Of a stretch of DNA of 18,128 nucleotides, positions 7,487 through 14,930 are shown piece by piece. Source of the DNA: JAFDVL01 sp043736395 (GTDB taxonomy: Bacteria; Acidobacteriota; Blastocatellia; RBC074); contig JAYTCQ010000344.1 in the NCBI GenBank assembly GCA_043736395.1, positions 1 to 18,128 of the forward strand. Direction: 5' to 3'. The position numbers and the translations under genes were made by a program. Positions within the stretch are counted from its first letter, which is position 1. Each line of letters begins with the position of its first letter. Under the pieces are notes generated by a model that was not told the DNA's origin, ran no database searches, and was given only the letters and a program-made list of their open reading frames with translations.

Positions 7487-7493
7487 TTTTTTT
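7461..7493 (+). terminator. Rho-independent terminator after the PQQ dehydrogenases
   Basis: A perfect 10-bp stem AGCGCAACTT/AAGTTGCGCT with loop GCAG is followed, after AC, by seven T residues (7487-7493). It would end transcription of the PQQ module 64 bases after the stop of copy B and just before the ribosome binding site of the monooxygenase. The stem is the right half of the palindromic repeat, so a mobile repeat seems to have supplied the terminator. Confidence 0.7.
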
Positions 7494-7505
7494 AGAAAGG
7501 TAAGT

Positions 7506-8627
7506 ATGGTCAAAAAAGTTCTCATCATTGGCGGTGGCATCGGCGGATTATCCACTGCGATTGCGCTGCGTAAAGCAGGCATTGACGTAGACCTCATCGA
7601 AATCAAAAGTGAATGGCAGGTCTATCACGTCGGCATTATCGTGCAGGGAAATTTTATTCGCGCGATGGCGGCACTTGGCATTGCGGACAAAGCTGTGGCC
7701 GAAGGCTTTCCGTATTTTGGCATAAAATTTCAAACGCTCCACGGGCATATCGTCGCAGAAATTCCTGGCATTCCAATGGCGGGGCCGAACTATCCAACTG
7801 ACCTTGGCATGGGGCGTCCGGCGTTGCATACAATTCTTTCCGAAGCCGCGCTGGAAGCGGGTACGAACGTGCGACTTGCGACGAGCTTCAGCGAAATTCA
7901 GGAGAATGAAAATAGCGCGACGGTGAAATTTACTGATGGAACTTCGGGCGAATACGATTTGGTGATCGGGGCGGACGGCGTCCATTCAAAAGTACGCAGT
8001 CTGATTTTTGGCGAACAACATCAACTGAAATTCACCGGACAAGGCGTCTGGCGCTATAACGTGCGACGACCTGCGGATGTAGATTACGCGTTTTTATGTG
8101 TAGGATTGGAAGGTGGTAAATGCGGCTTCATTCCGTTATCACAAGAAACCGGATATGTATTGCTCGTGCAAGCGGAACCGGGCAATCCGCATCATCCCGC
8201 AGATAAATTGGCAGACATTTTTCGCGAACGATTGGCTGCGGCGACCGGCGTAATGGCGAGCTTGCGTGATCAAATTACGGATTCTTCATTGGTGATTTAT
8301 CGTCCGCTGGAATCTCTGCTGCTGCCTGCACCGTGGCACCAGGGACGTGTGTTATTAATCGGTGATGCCGCGCACACGACGACCCCGCATTTAGGACAGG
8401 GCGCAGCGCAAGCCGTAGAAGATGGTGTTGTGCTTGGTGAACTGCTGGCACGCGATGAACCCTTACAAAATTTACTGGATGAATTTATGCAACGACGGTT
8501 TGAGCGGTGCAAATTTATTGTCGAAGGTTCGTTGCAACTTGGCGAGTGGGAAATGAATCCATCGCCGGAAGCAGATGCTCCGGGGCTAACGAAAAAGATG
8601 ATCGGGATGATGGCACAGCCGCTTTGA
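7506..8627 (+). CDS. Group A FAD-dependent monooxygenase (aromatic/urate hydroxylase-like)
   Basis: A 373-residue flavoprotein hydroxylase of the PHBH/salicylate hydroxylase superfamily, which uses NAD(P)H and O2 to hydroxylate cyclic, often aromatic, substrates in the cytoplasm. Visible motifs in order are the Rossmann GGGIGG (residues 9-14, binding ADP), the DG motif GADGVHSKVR (D157, G158) and the GD motif LLIGDAAHTTTPHLGQGAA (G286, D287), which contacts FAD ribitol. There is no signal peptide. The ATG at 7506 follows AGAAAGG (7494-7500). The frame is open upstream to 7425, but that stretch lies inside the palindromic repeat and terminator and is not expected to be translated. The substrate is unknown; the neighbouring quinate/shikimate-type dehydrogenase and amidohydrolase point to catabolism of cyclic plant compounds (inference). 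Confidence 0.9.
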   Translation: MVKKVLIIGGGIGGLSTAIALRKAGIDVDLIEIKSEWQVYHVGIIVQGNFIRAMAALGIADKAVAEGFPYFGIKFQTLHGHIVAEIPGIPMAGPNYPTDLGMGRPALHTILSEAALEAGTNVRLATSFSEIQENENSATVKFTDGTSGEYDLVIGADGVHSKVRSLIFGEQHQLKFTGQGVWRYNVRRPADVDYAFLCVGLEGGKCGFIPLSQETGYVLLVQAEPGNPHHPADKLADIFRERLAAATGVMASLRDQITDSSLVIYRPLESLLLPAPWHQGRVLLIGDAAHTTTPHLGQGAAQAVEDGVVLGELLARDEPLQNLLDEFMQRRFERCKFIVEGSLQLGEWEMNPSPEADAPGLTKKMIGMMAQPL

Positions 8628-8649
8628 TGTAGCGGATTTCGAAAAGTGG

Positions 8650-8727
8650 AGCATGGAGTACAAGCCTTTAGTTTGGTAGTACATCTCATCACTGTAAAAC
8701 CAAGGTAAAGCTTGTACTCTCCATGCT
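8650..8727. repeat. 78-bp imperfect inverted repeat between monooxygenase and cytochrome fusion
   Basis: The left arm AGCATGGAGTACAAGC (8650-8665) is mirrored by GCTTGTACTCTCCATGCT (8710-8727), identical apart from two extra bases in the right arm. Complementarity continues inwards imperfectly (CTTTAGTTTGG against CCAAGGTAAAG). As RNA it would fold into one long hairpin. No T-run follows, so it is not an obvious terminator. It looks like another short dispersed repeat, unrelated in sequence to the one at 7406-7486. Confidence 0.6.
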
Positions 8728-8759
8728 GCTGACAGGATTTCAAATTTCTCATTTTATCT

Positions 8760-10445
8760 ATGAATTTATTGCAACAATTTTCACTCACCTCACTTCTTAA
8801 ACTTTTGGTTCTTTCAGTTATCGTTTTCACAAAATGTGGAACTGCTCATGTTCCCAATGTCGAGAATGGCGGTAAACTTTTTGAAGCGAATTGTGTCACT
8901 TGTCATAACTTTAATCAGGATGGAATCGGGCCGCAGCTGGGTGGATTAAAAGGGGTCGTTGATCAAAATTATCTCGCCGAATTTATCAAAAGCCCGAAGG
9001 CAATGGTAGATGCCAATCATCCACGTGCTGTCGGAAAATATAAAAAATTTGGCGCCATGATGGCTGATTTCAATCAACTGAAGCCCAATGAGATCAACGA
9101 TATTGTTGCGTTTATTCTGGAAAAACCTGCACCGGCAGCAAATAGTACGGCTGAGAAATTTCCCTTGGAAAATCCAATTCCTGAACCCATTGGAAAATCT
9201 GAAATCACACTCAACTTGAACAAGGTCACGCAATTTCCTTTTACCAATGAGGCTCAACTGCGTACCAGAATTAACAAAATGGGAGTGCATCCGATCACGA
9301 AGGAAAGTCTTGTCCTGGATTTGCAAGGGAAGCTCTATCTTTTGAATGCCAAAAATCAACCCGAAGTATTTTTTGACATCAGCAGTCACTTTAAAAATTT
9401 TGTCAATAACCCCGGACTCGCAACTGGATTCGGCAGCTTTGCGTTTCATCCGGAGTTTGCGAAAAATAAACTTTTTTATACCACGCACACGGAATCAAGT
9501 ACGGCAGGAAAAGCGGATTTTGGTTACGCCGAAAATGTTCCGGTTGTACTGCAATGGGTCGTAGATGAATGGACGGTGGACGATCCGAACGCAAGAGTCC
9601 TGACAGGAAAGTCACGTGAATTGATGCGAGTAAATGTGGTCAATGTGATTCACGGCATGCAGGAAATTGCGTTCAATCCTTACGCTAAACCTTCCGATCA
9701 GGATTATGGATTACTCTACATCGGGCTGGGTGATGGCGGTGCGGTCGAGAAAGGTTTTCCTGAAATTCCCAATGATATAAATCATATTTGGAGTAAAGTT
9801 TTGCGCATTGATCCGCGCGGCAACAATAGTCAAAATGGTAAATATGGAATTCCCCAATCTAATCCATTTGTCAATAAAGACGGACTGGCTGAAGTGTATG
9901 CCGCAGGCTTTCGCAATCCCAATCGAATCTCGTGGCTTAAGGATGGACGGAGCATTGTTTCAAATATTGGACAACGCCAAATCGAATCGCTTTACTTGCT
10001 GAAGCCCGGCAAAAATTACGGCTGGCCAGTGCGAGAAGGAACCCTGGCGATTCCTTCGCTGAAGAATGTAAATTCCTTAGCTCCGTTGCCGAAAGATGAT
10101 GCAAAATTTGGATTTACTTACCCCATCGCGCAATTCGATCACGACGAGGGCAGCGCGATTATGGGCGGCTTTGAATATACGGGAAGCCAAATTCCACAAC
10201 TAAACGGCAAATATATTTTTGGCGAAATTGTCAGAGGTAGAGTTTTTTACATTAACCTCAAAGACATCAAGGAAGGTTCGCAAGCAAAGATTCAGGAATT
10301 TTCGCTCGCGCTGGATGGTCAGCCGACAATGCTGAAAGATTTATGTAAAGCTACGAAAGTAGATTTACGAATTGGACAGGATGCTACAGGTGAGATGTAT
10401 CTGTTCACCAAGTCAGACGGAATAATGTATAAAATTGTAAAATAA
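8760..10445 (+). CDS. Cytochrome c domain fused to a PQQ-type sugar (sorbosone/glucose) dehydrogenase
   Basis: A 561-residue exported fusion. After a hydrophobic leader (about 1-29) comes a class I cytochrome c domain (about 34-118) with CVTCH (C45, C48, H49) and a candidate Met ligand in KFGAMMADF. A linker rich in A, P and E leads to a six-bladed propeller of the soluble glucose/sorbosone dehydrogenase family (about 150-561). Family marks are GFGSFAFHPEF, LLYIGLGDGG, RIDPRG, AAGFRNPNRISW and PGKNYGWPVREG. Such enzymes oxidise sugars or other hydroxy compounds with PQQ, and the fused haem would take the electrons directly. The gene is clearly more AT-rich than its neighbours (38-40% GC in two lines counted, against 58-60% in the PQQ genes), which hints at transfer, perhaps from a Bacteroidota-like source. 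C26 (FTKC) does not fit a lipobox well. Confidence 0.9.
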   Translation: MNLLQQFSLTSLLKLLVLSVIVFTKCGTAHVPNVENGGKLFEANCVTCHNFNQDGIGPQLGGLKGVVDQNYLAEFIKSPKAMVDANHPRAVGKYKKFGAMMADFNQLKPNEINDIVAFILEKPAPAANSTAEKFPLENPIPEPIGKSEITLNLNKVTQFPFTNEAQLRTRINKMGVHPITKESLVLDLQGKLYLLNAKNQPEVFFDISSHFKNFVNNPGLATGFGSFAFHPEFAKNKLFYTTHTESSTAGKADFGYAENVPVVLQWVVDEWTVDDPNARVLTGKSRELMRVNVVNVIHGMQEIAFNPYAKPSDQDYGLLYIGLGDGGAVEKGFPEIPNDINHIWSKVLRIDPRGNNSQNGKYGIPQSNPFVNKDGLAEVYAAGFRNPNRISWLKDGRSIVSNIGQRQIESLYLLKPGKNYGWPVREGTLAIPSLKNVNSLAPLPKDDAKFGFTYPIAQFDHDEGSAIMGGFEYTGSQIPQLNGKYIFGEIVRGRVFYINLKDIKEGSQAKIQEFSLALDGQPTMLKDLCKATKVDLRIGQDATGEMYLFTKSDGIMYKIVK

Positions 10446-10485
10446 AGTTTACTGACAAATTCCTCTGGAAATCACCGGACTCGAC

Positions 10486-11358
10486 ATGAAAAATCCTCGT
10501 GTTCATCAAGAAAATATCCTCCCGAAATTTCTTGTGGGACTGATCGGCGCAGGCATTCAAGCTTCGCGTTCGCCGCGTTTGCATGAACAGGAAGCGCACG
10601 AAAATGGTCTCATCTATTCCTATCAATTATTCGATTTTGAATTGCTCGGCGTCGGCGTAGAAGCTTTGCCGCGCTTGCTGGATGAAGCGCAACAACAAGG
10701 CTTTGTCGGATTGAATATCACGCATCCGTGCAAGCAAATTGTGATGCCGTTGCTTGATGAATTGTCGCCGGAAACTGCGACTCTTGGTGCGGTCAATACC
10801 ATTGTTTTTACTAATGGAAAACGCATTGGACATAACACTGATTGGTGGGGATTTGCGGAAAGTTTCAGGCGAAATTTGTCGAATGTTGATCTTCATAAAG
10901 TTGTCTTGCTTGGCGCGGGAGGCGCAGGTGCAGCAGTGGCTTTTGCGGCAATGAAATTAGGCATTGAACGACTTGCTATTCACGATATAGATAATCTTGG
11001 AGCGGTAGATTTAGCCGAAAAATTATGCAAAGACTTTGGCGCAGGACGCGCTGTGATTGTCAGTAATCTCGCAGAAGAAACTGCGCTGGCGGATGGATTG
11101 ATCCAGGCGACGCCGATCGGAATGGTGAATCATCCCGGCTTGCCGATGCCTGCGAATCTATTGCGTAAAGAATTATGGATTGCAGAAATTGTTTATTTTC
11201 CGTTGGAGACTGAATTTTTAAAAACCGCTCGCCAACTTGGCTGCCGCACGTTGGATGGTGGCGGCATGGCTGTTTTTCAGGCCGCCGAATCGTTTCGCCT
11301 CTTCACAGGAAAATTGCCCGATCACGAACGAATGTTGCGACACTTTGCGACAATGTGA
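10486..11358 (+). CDS. aroE: Quinate/shikimate-type dehydrogenase (AroE family)
   Basis: A 290-residue cytoplasmic NAD(P)-dependent oxidoreductase of the shikimate dehydrogenase family. Substrate-binding residues are visible at S27 and S29 (ASRSP), the catalytic Lys is K83 in NITHPCK, followed by AVNT (N104) and NTDWWGF (D119). The nucleotide-binding loop is GAGGAG (143-148), and the C-terminal block DGGGMAVFQAAESFRLFTG is intact. The PLETEFL and DGGGMAVFQA pattern is the one I associate with catabolic quinate/shikimate dehydrogenases rather than the biosynthetic enzyme. The neighbours are not aromatic-amino-acid genes but a monooxygenase, a cupin and an amidohydrolase, which fits a degradative role. 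Biosynthetic AroE remains possible. The ribosome binding site is weak. It starts 40 bases after the cytochrome fusion. Confidence 0.88.
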   Translation: MKNPRVHQENILPKFLVGLIGAGIQASRSPRLHEQEAHENGLIYSYQLFDFELLGVGVEALPRLLDEAQQQGFVGLNITHPCKQIVMPLLDELSPETATLGAVNTIVFTNGKRIGHNTDWWGFAESFRRNLSNVDLHKVVLLGAGGAGAAVAFAAMKLGIERLAIHDIDNLGAVDLAEKLCKDFGAGRAVIVSNLAEETALADGLIQATPIGMVNHPGLPMPANLLRKELWIAEIVYFPLETEFLKTARQLGCRTLDGGGMAVFQAAESFRLFTGKLPDHERMLRHFATM

Positions 11359-11370
11359 AAATCATCAACC

Positions 11371-11375
11371 AGGAG
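11371..11375 (+). promoter_or_regulatory. Ribosome binding site AGGAG for the cupin gene
   Basis: AGGAG lies 7 bases before the ATG at 11383, within the 24-base gap after the dehydrogenase. It is one of the clearest translation signals in this cluster. Confidence 0.65.
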
Positions 11376-11382
11376 TTATCAA

Positions 11383-11940
11383 ATGAGTCTTCCCACGATG
11401 CGCAGAATCGTCACAGGTCACAATGAAGAAGGCAAAGCCATTATCTCTTCAGAAGGTGCGCCGCCGAATATCATTCCCTTCGCCGCCGTACCCGGCACAG
11501 TGTTTTATGAAATCTGGAACACCAATCAAAGCCCCGTGCCAATCGACAATGGCGCTGACCCGACGATGAGGCCGTTGCAACTTCACCCTACGCCGCACGG
11601 CAGCATTATCCGCTTCGTAGACATTCCGCCCGACTCCATTCAAAACAGTGTTTCCGACGCAGACATCGCGGCAGGATTTGCGCAAATGGGCGCAGCAGGC
11701 GCGACGACACAGAAAGGCGATTCGCCGCACAAATTGATGCACCGCACCGAAACCATTGATTACGGCATTTTAATTTCCGGTGAATTATGGCTGGTGCTGG
11801 ACGAAGGCGAAACAAAACTCAACGTAGGCGATGTCGTGATTCAACGCGGCACCAATCACGCGTGGAGCAATCGCACCAACGAAATCGCACGTATGGCATT
11901 TATTTTGCTTGATGGCAAATTCGCGGAAGGAATCGCATAA
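11383..11940 (+). CDS. Cupin-domain protein of unknown substrate
   Basis: A 185-residue protein with no signal peptide. The N-terminal third (MRRIVTGHNEEGKAIISSEG, then EIWNT) matches a widespread family of single-cupin proteins often encoded next to catabolic genes. The cupin core lies at about residues 113-175. Motif 1 is HKLMHRTETIDYGILISGE (H116 and H120 are possible metal ligands, E134 in SGE) and motif 2 is GDVVIQRGTNHAW (H159). The usual HxH pair of motif 1 is not intact, so metal binding is uncertain. It could be a small dioxygenase, isomerase or ligand-binding protein. The next gene starts 2 bases after its stop, so the two are almost certainly translated together. Confidence 0.85.
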   Translation: MSLPTMRRIVTGHNEEGKAIISSEGAPPNIIPFAAVPGTVFYEIWNTNQSPVPIDNGADPTMRPLQLHPTPHGSIIRFVDIPPDSIQNSVSDADIAAGFAQMGAAGATTQKGDSPHKLMHRTETIDYGILISGELWLVLDEGETKLNVGDVVIQRGTNHAWSNRTNEIARMAFILLDGKFAEGIA

Positions 11941-11942
11941 AT

Positions 11943-12383
11943 ATGGCAAAACTAAAACTCGCACACGCTGAAAAAATTGTGGATACTGCCTTAGCCGAAG
12001 CGCGCAAACTGAAGCTCGCACCAATGGCGGTTGCTGTGCTGGATGCTGGCGGTCACGTCATGGTTTTCAAGCGCGAAGACGGCGCAGGTATCGTCCGCTT
12101 TGATATCGCCTATGGCAAAGCGTGGGGATCGCTCGGTATGGGCTTCGGCACCCGTGAGATTGCAGAACGTGCGGCGAAATTCCCAGCCTTCATTGATGCG
12201 TTGACGACGATCAGTCAGGGACGCGCTGTACCTTCGCCCGGCGGTGTTTTAATTCTCGACGAACACAAAGAAATCATCGGCGCAGTCGGCGTCACAGGCG
12301 ACACCGGCGATAATGATGAGCTTTGTGCCTTGGCTGGAATTGTGGCAGTAGGCTTTGCAGCGGCTCCCGGAAAAATCGAATAG
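11943..12383 (+). CDS. GlcG/HbpS-like (DUF336) protein
   Basis: A 146-residue protein of the GlcG/HbpS/PduO C-terminal family. Family marks are VAVLDAGGHVMVFKREDG (residues 30-47), the AYGKA helix (56-60), the PSPGGVLIL loop (97-105), IIGAVGVTGDTGDNDELCA (111-129) and a C-terminal helix beginning AGIVAV. There is no signal peptide, unlike extracellular HbpS. Members bind haem or corrinoids or act as small stress and metabolic proteins; in glc loci and many catabolic clusters the function is not known. The two-base spacing from the cupin and position before an amidohydrolase suggest it belongs to the same pathway. No catalytic role can be assigned from the sequence. Confidence 0.88.
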   Translation: MAKLKLAHAEKIVDTALAEARKLKLAPMAVAVLDAGGHVMVFKREDGAGIVRFDIAYGKAWGSLGMGFGTREIAERAAKFPAFIDALTTISQGRAVPSPGGVLILDEHKEIIGAVGVTGDTGDNDELCALAGIVAVGFAAAPGKIE

Positions 12384-12395
12384 AAGGCAGCATCA

Positions 12396-12481
12396 GACAG
12401 GATTGACAAGATGGACATGATTAAGAACAAGTCGGCATTGTATCCAAACAAATCAATCCTGTTCATCTTGTAAATCCTGTC
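12396..12481. repeat. 86-bp inverted-repeat element with ACAGGATT-type arms
   Basis: The left arm 12396-12422 begins GACAGGATT and the right arm 12455-12481 ends AATCCTGTC. The arms are 27 bases each and match at 24 positions after reverse complementing, with a 32-base loop between. Each arm is itself a degenerate series of ACAGGAT/ACAAGAT units. This motif style is a known dispersed bacterial repeat. It fills most of the gap before the amidohydrolase start at 12499 and would form a strong hairpin in RNA. There is no T-run. Confidence 0.75.
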
Positions 12482-12498
12482 GAAATTTTCCTGTAAAT

Positions 12499-13719
12499 AT
12501 GAGTTCAATTGTATTCACCAACGCGATGATTTTTGACGGCTCTGGACGCGCTCCGTTTTTAGGAGAAATTCTAGTGTCCGGCAATCGCATCGTTACTGTT
12601 GCCGAAGGCGAAAATTTAATTGCGCAAGCAAACGCAGAAATTATCAATTGCAACGGCGCAACGTTGATGCCGGGGTTAGTCGAATCGCATGCGCATCTGT
12701 CGTGGCCTTCATCGGTGGGAAGAATTTTCAATGGCATGATGATGCCGCCCGAAGAGCATTTGCTGGTTACTGCGCACAATGCGCGTGTCACGCTGGAGGC
12801 TGGATTCACCAGCGCGTATTCCGCAGGTTCGCTCGGCACAAGATTTGAAATCGCACTCAAAAAAGAAATCGAAGGTGGATGGACAGCTGGTCCACGATTA
12901 ATTTCTTCTTCACTCGAACAAGCTCCACAAAATGTTTTGGGCGTACCTCCTGCCGAAGGCAATAAACACGGGCGCGGCGTTGAGGCGATGCGAAATTATG
13001 TGCAGGAAATGGCAACCCTCGGTATTGATTCCATCAAACTTTTATTGTCTGGCGATGACGCGTTTTCCGAAGGTGCTTCGCAGAATTTGACGTACACCGA
13101 AGAGGAAGTTGCCTCCGCTGCAAGTGAAGCACACAAGCACGGAATTTGGCTCTCGTGTCACGCGCAATCCGCTGAATCCATCAAGATTGCCTTGCGCCAT
13201 GGCTTTCGGATTTTGTATCACTGCTCGCACGCCGATGATGAAGCAATGGATTTGCTCGAAGCGAAAAAATCTGAAGTGTTTGTCGCACCTGCGGTGAGCC
13301 TTCGCTATGCGCGGATGTACGAAGCTGAGGCCTTTGGCATCACGCGCGAAGTTGCCGAGAAAATGGGCGTCTTTGCCGAAGTCGAGCGGATGCAAAAAAT
13401 CATTCCAGAAATGCACAAGCGCGGCGTTCGTGTCTTGCCTGGTGGCGATTATGGTTTCCCTTATAATCCAGTCGGACGGAATGCACGTGATTTAGAATTA
13501 TTCGTAAAATTGTTTGGCTTTAGTCCGACTGAAGCGTTAGTTGCTGCGACGAAATTTGGCGGACAATTGATGGGCTTGGAAGTTGGGATGATTCGCGAAA
13601 ATTGGCTGGCAGATTTATTATTGATTGATGGTGATCCAACGCAGGATGTCAGTATTTTACAGGCTGCCAGCCGGATTTTGAAGATAATGAAGGATGGTGT
13701 TTTTCAGCGGCGTCAGTAG
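12499..13719 (+). CDS. Metal-dependent amidohydrolase (imidazolonepropionase/prolidase-like)
   Basis: A 406-residue cytoplasmic TIM-barrel hydrolase of the amidohydrolase superfamily. It begins with the small beta-sandwich domain (FTNAMIFDGSG, IINCNGATLMPGLVESHAH). Metal ligands and catalytic residues in order are H64 and H66 (HAH), K180 in DSIKLLLSG (probably the carboxylated bridging Lys), H221 in SCHAQS, H241 in LYHCSHAD, and D317 in LPGGDYG. That set suggests a binuclear or Lys-bridged site, as in the group of Xaa-Pro dipeptidase- and imidazolonepropionase-like enzymes. The end, NWLADLLLIDGDPTQDV, is also typical. There is no signal peptide. Substrates of such enzymes range from cyclic amides to lactones and cannot be fixed here. 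The ribosome binding site is weak, and the start lies 17 bases after an inverted-repeat element. Confidence 0.9.
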   Translation: MSSIVFTNAMIFDGSGRAPFLGEILVSGNRIVTVAEGENLIAQANAEIINCNGATLMPGLVESHAHLSWPSSVGRIFNGMMMPPEEHLLVTAHNARVTLEAGFTSAYSAGSLGTRFEIALKKEIEGGWTAGPRLISSSLEQAPQNVLGVPPAEGNKHGRGVEAMRNYVQEMATLGIDSIKLLLSGDDAFSEGASQNLTYTEEEVASAASEAHKHGIWLSCHAQSAESIKIALRHGFRILYHCSHADDEAMDLLEAKKSEVFVAPAVSLRYARMYEAEAFGITREVAEKMGVFAEVERMQKIIPEMHKRGVRVLPGGDYGFPYNPVGRNARDLELFVKLFGFSPTEALVAATKFGGQLMGLEVGMIRENWLADLLLIDGDPTQDVSILQAASRILKIMKDGVFQRRQ

Positions 13720-13724
13720 AAAGT

Positions 13725-14867
13725 ATGACTCCAAGAACGCAAAACGAACCTGAAACCGCTGAAGCCGTAGTGCGTGCCTGCCGTATCCTGCGTGCCTTTC
13801 AGCCTCACGAAGTTCTGACATTAGGCCAAGTCGTCGAACGTGTAGAATTAAGTAAGACGACGTGTTTTCGTTTGCTGCAAAGTCTCCTCAAAGGCGGCAT
13901 GATAGAGCGTGTCAGCAAAGGCGCGTATCGCAGTTGTATTCAAATTATTACTGCTTCGATGTACACGATTGGCTTTGCCGCGCAATCTACCGATTCCGAA
14001 TTTTCCCAAGATGTCAGTCAAAGCCTGCACCGCGTCGCTGAACGCGAACAAATTCGCCTCATTGCCGTCAATAATAATTACAGTCCGAAAACAGCCTTGC
14101 GCAATGCGGATTTGCTGATTAAAGAAGGCGTGAATTTAGTCCTTGAATTCCAAGCCTATGAACACGTCGCGCCGATTATTTCTTCCAAATTTGTCGAAGC
14201 AAATATTCCCGTCATCGCCATTGAAATCCCACATCCTGGTGCGACTTATTTTGGCGCTGACAGCTATCAGGCCGGTGTCATTGGCGGGCGGGCGCTCGGG
14301 CGCTGGGCCAAAGAAAATTGGGACGGCAAGGTTGAAGAAGTCTTGTTATTGGAACTGCCGCTGGCTGGTTCGTTGCCTCAGTTGCGCATCACAGGCGCAC
14401 TGGCTGGACTGCATCAGACGTTGCCAGGGATGGCGATGACTACGATCACGCATCTCGAAGTGAAAGGTGATTTTGAGCATAGCCTCGATGTTGTCCGCCG
14501 TCACCTGCGAAGAACCGGAGCGCGACGAACTTTGGTTGCGACGGTCAACGATCCCAGCGCCTTAGGAGCGTTACGCGCCTTTGAAGAATCCGGTCGCGTC
14601 AACGAATGTGCCGTGATCGGGCAAAATGCCACGCGTGCCGCGCGTGATGAACTGCGCCGTCCGGGAACTAGATTAATTGGTAGTGTCGGATATTTTCCGG
14701 AGCGTTACGGCGAAGAATTAATTCCCTTAGCTCTCGCCATCCTTCAAAAGAAACCGACGCCTTCTGCCGTCTTCGTTAAGCATCAATTGATCACGCCAAA
14801 AAATGTTGGATTGATTTACCCGCCTGAAACTGATCTTTCAGTGAAGCCCAGAAATACCAGCAGATAA
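13725..14867 (+). CDS. Transcription regulator: IclR-type HTH fused to a periplasmic-binding-protein-like sensor
   Basis: A 380-residue regulator starting 5 bases after the amidohydrolase stop. Residues 10-70 form an IclR-type winged helix-turn-helix (VVRACRILRAFQ, then LTLGQVVERVELSKTTCFRLLQSL, with the recognition helix near 43-54, then a wing ending GAYRS). The sensor is not the usual IclR effector domain. From about residue 90 it is a type 1 periplasmic-binding-protein fold of the ribose-binding/LacI class (IRLIAVNNNYSPKTALRNADLLI, NLVLEFQ, NIPVIAIEIPHPGATYFGADSYQAGVIGGRALG, TVNDPSALGALRAFE, LIGSVGYFPERYG). There is no signal peptide, so it acts in the cytoplasm. It probably binds a sugar-, polyol- or quinate-like ligand and controls this cluster or the receptor downstream (inference). 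Confidence 0.85.
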   Translation: MTPRTQNEPETAEAVVRACRILRAFQPHEVLTLGQVVERVELSKTTCFRLLQSLLKGGMIERVSKGAYRSCIQIITASMYTIGFAAQSTDSEFSQDVSQSLHRVAEREQIRLIAVNNNYSPKTALRNADLLIKEGVNLVLEFQAYEHVAPIISSKFVEANIPVIAIEIPHPGATYFGADSYQAGVIGGRALGRWAKENWDGKVEEVLLLELPLAGSLPQLRITGALAGLHQTLPGMAMTTITHLEVKGDFEHSLDVVRRHLRRTGARRTLVATVNDPSALGALRAFEESGRVNECAVIGQNATRAARDELRRPGTRLIGSVGYFPERYGEELIPLALAILQKKPTPSAVFVKHQLITPKNVGLIYPPETDLSVKPRNTSR

Positions 14868-14930
14868 CGACTCAGCAAAATTAAGAAGTTATAAAAAACA
14901 AAATAAGACAGCAACTTTAATATTAAAATG

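Noticed and set aside
7425..7505. N-terminal extension of the monooxygenase (27 residues)
   Set aside because: The stretch lies in the palindromic repeat and terminator. The Rossmann strand VLIIGGGIGG normally sits at the very N-terminus, and the ribosome site points to 7506.
8297..8830. Minus-strand open frame of 177 codons spanning the end of the monooxygenase and the 8650-8727 repeat
   Set aside because: It is low-complexity in composition, runs through an inverted repeat and overlaps two real genes. There is no ribosome site or family motif.
8823..8840. Lipobox at C26 of the cytochrome/sugar dehydrogenase fusion
   Set aside because: The residues before the Cys are F-T-K. A Lys at -1 does not fit the usual small-residue rule, so lipidation is not claimed.
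7406..12481. Insertion sequence or transposase linked to the inverted repeats
   Set aside because: The elements are only about 80 bp with no coding capacity, and no transposase gene occurs anywhere in the window. Only non-autonomous repeats can be claimed.
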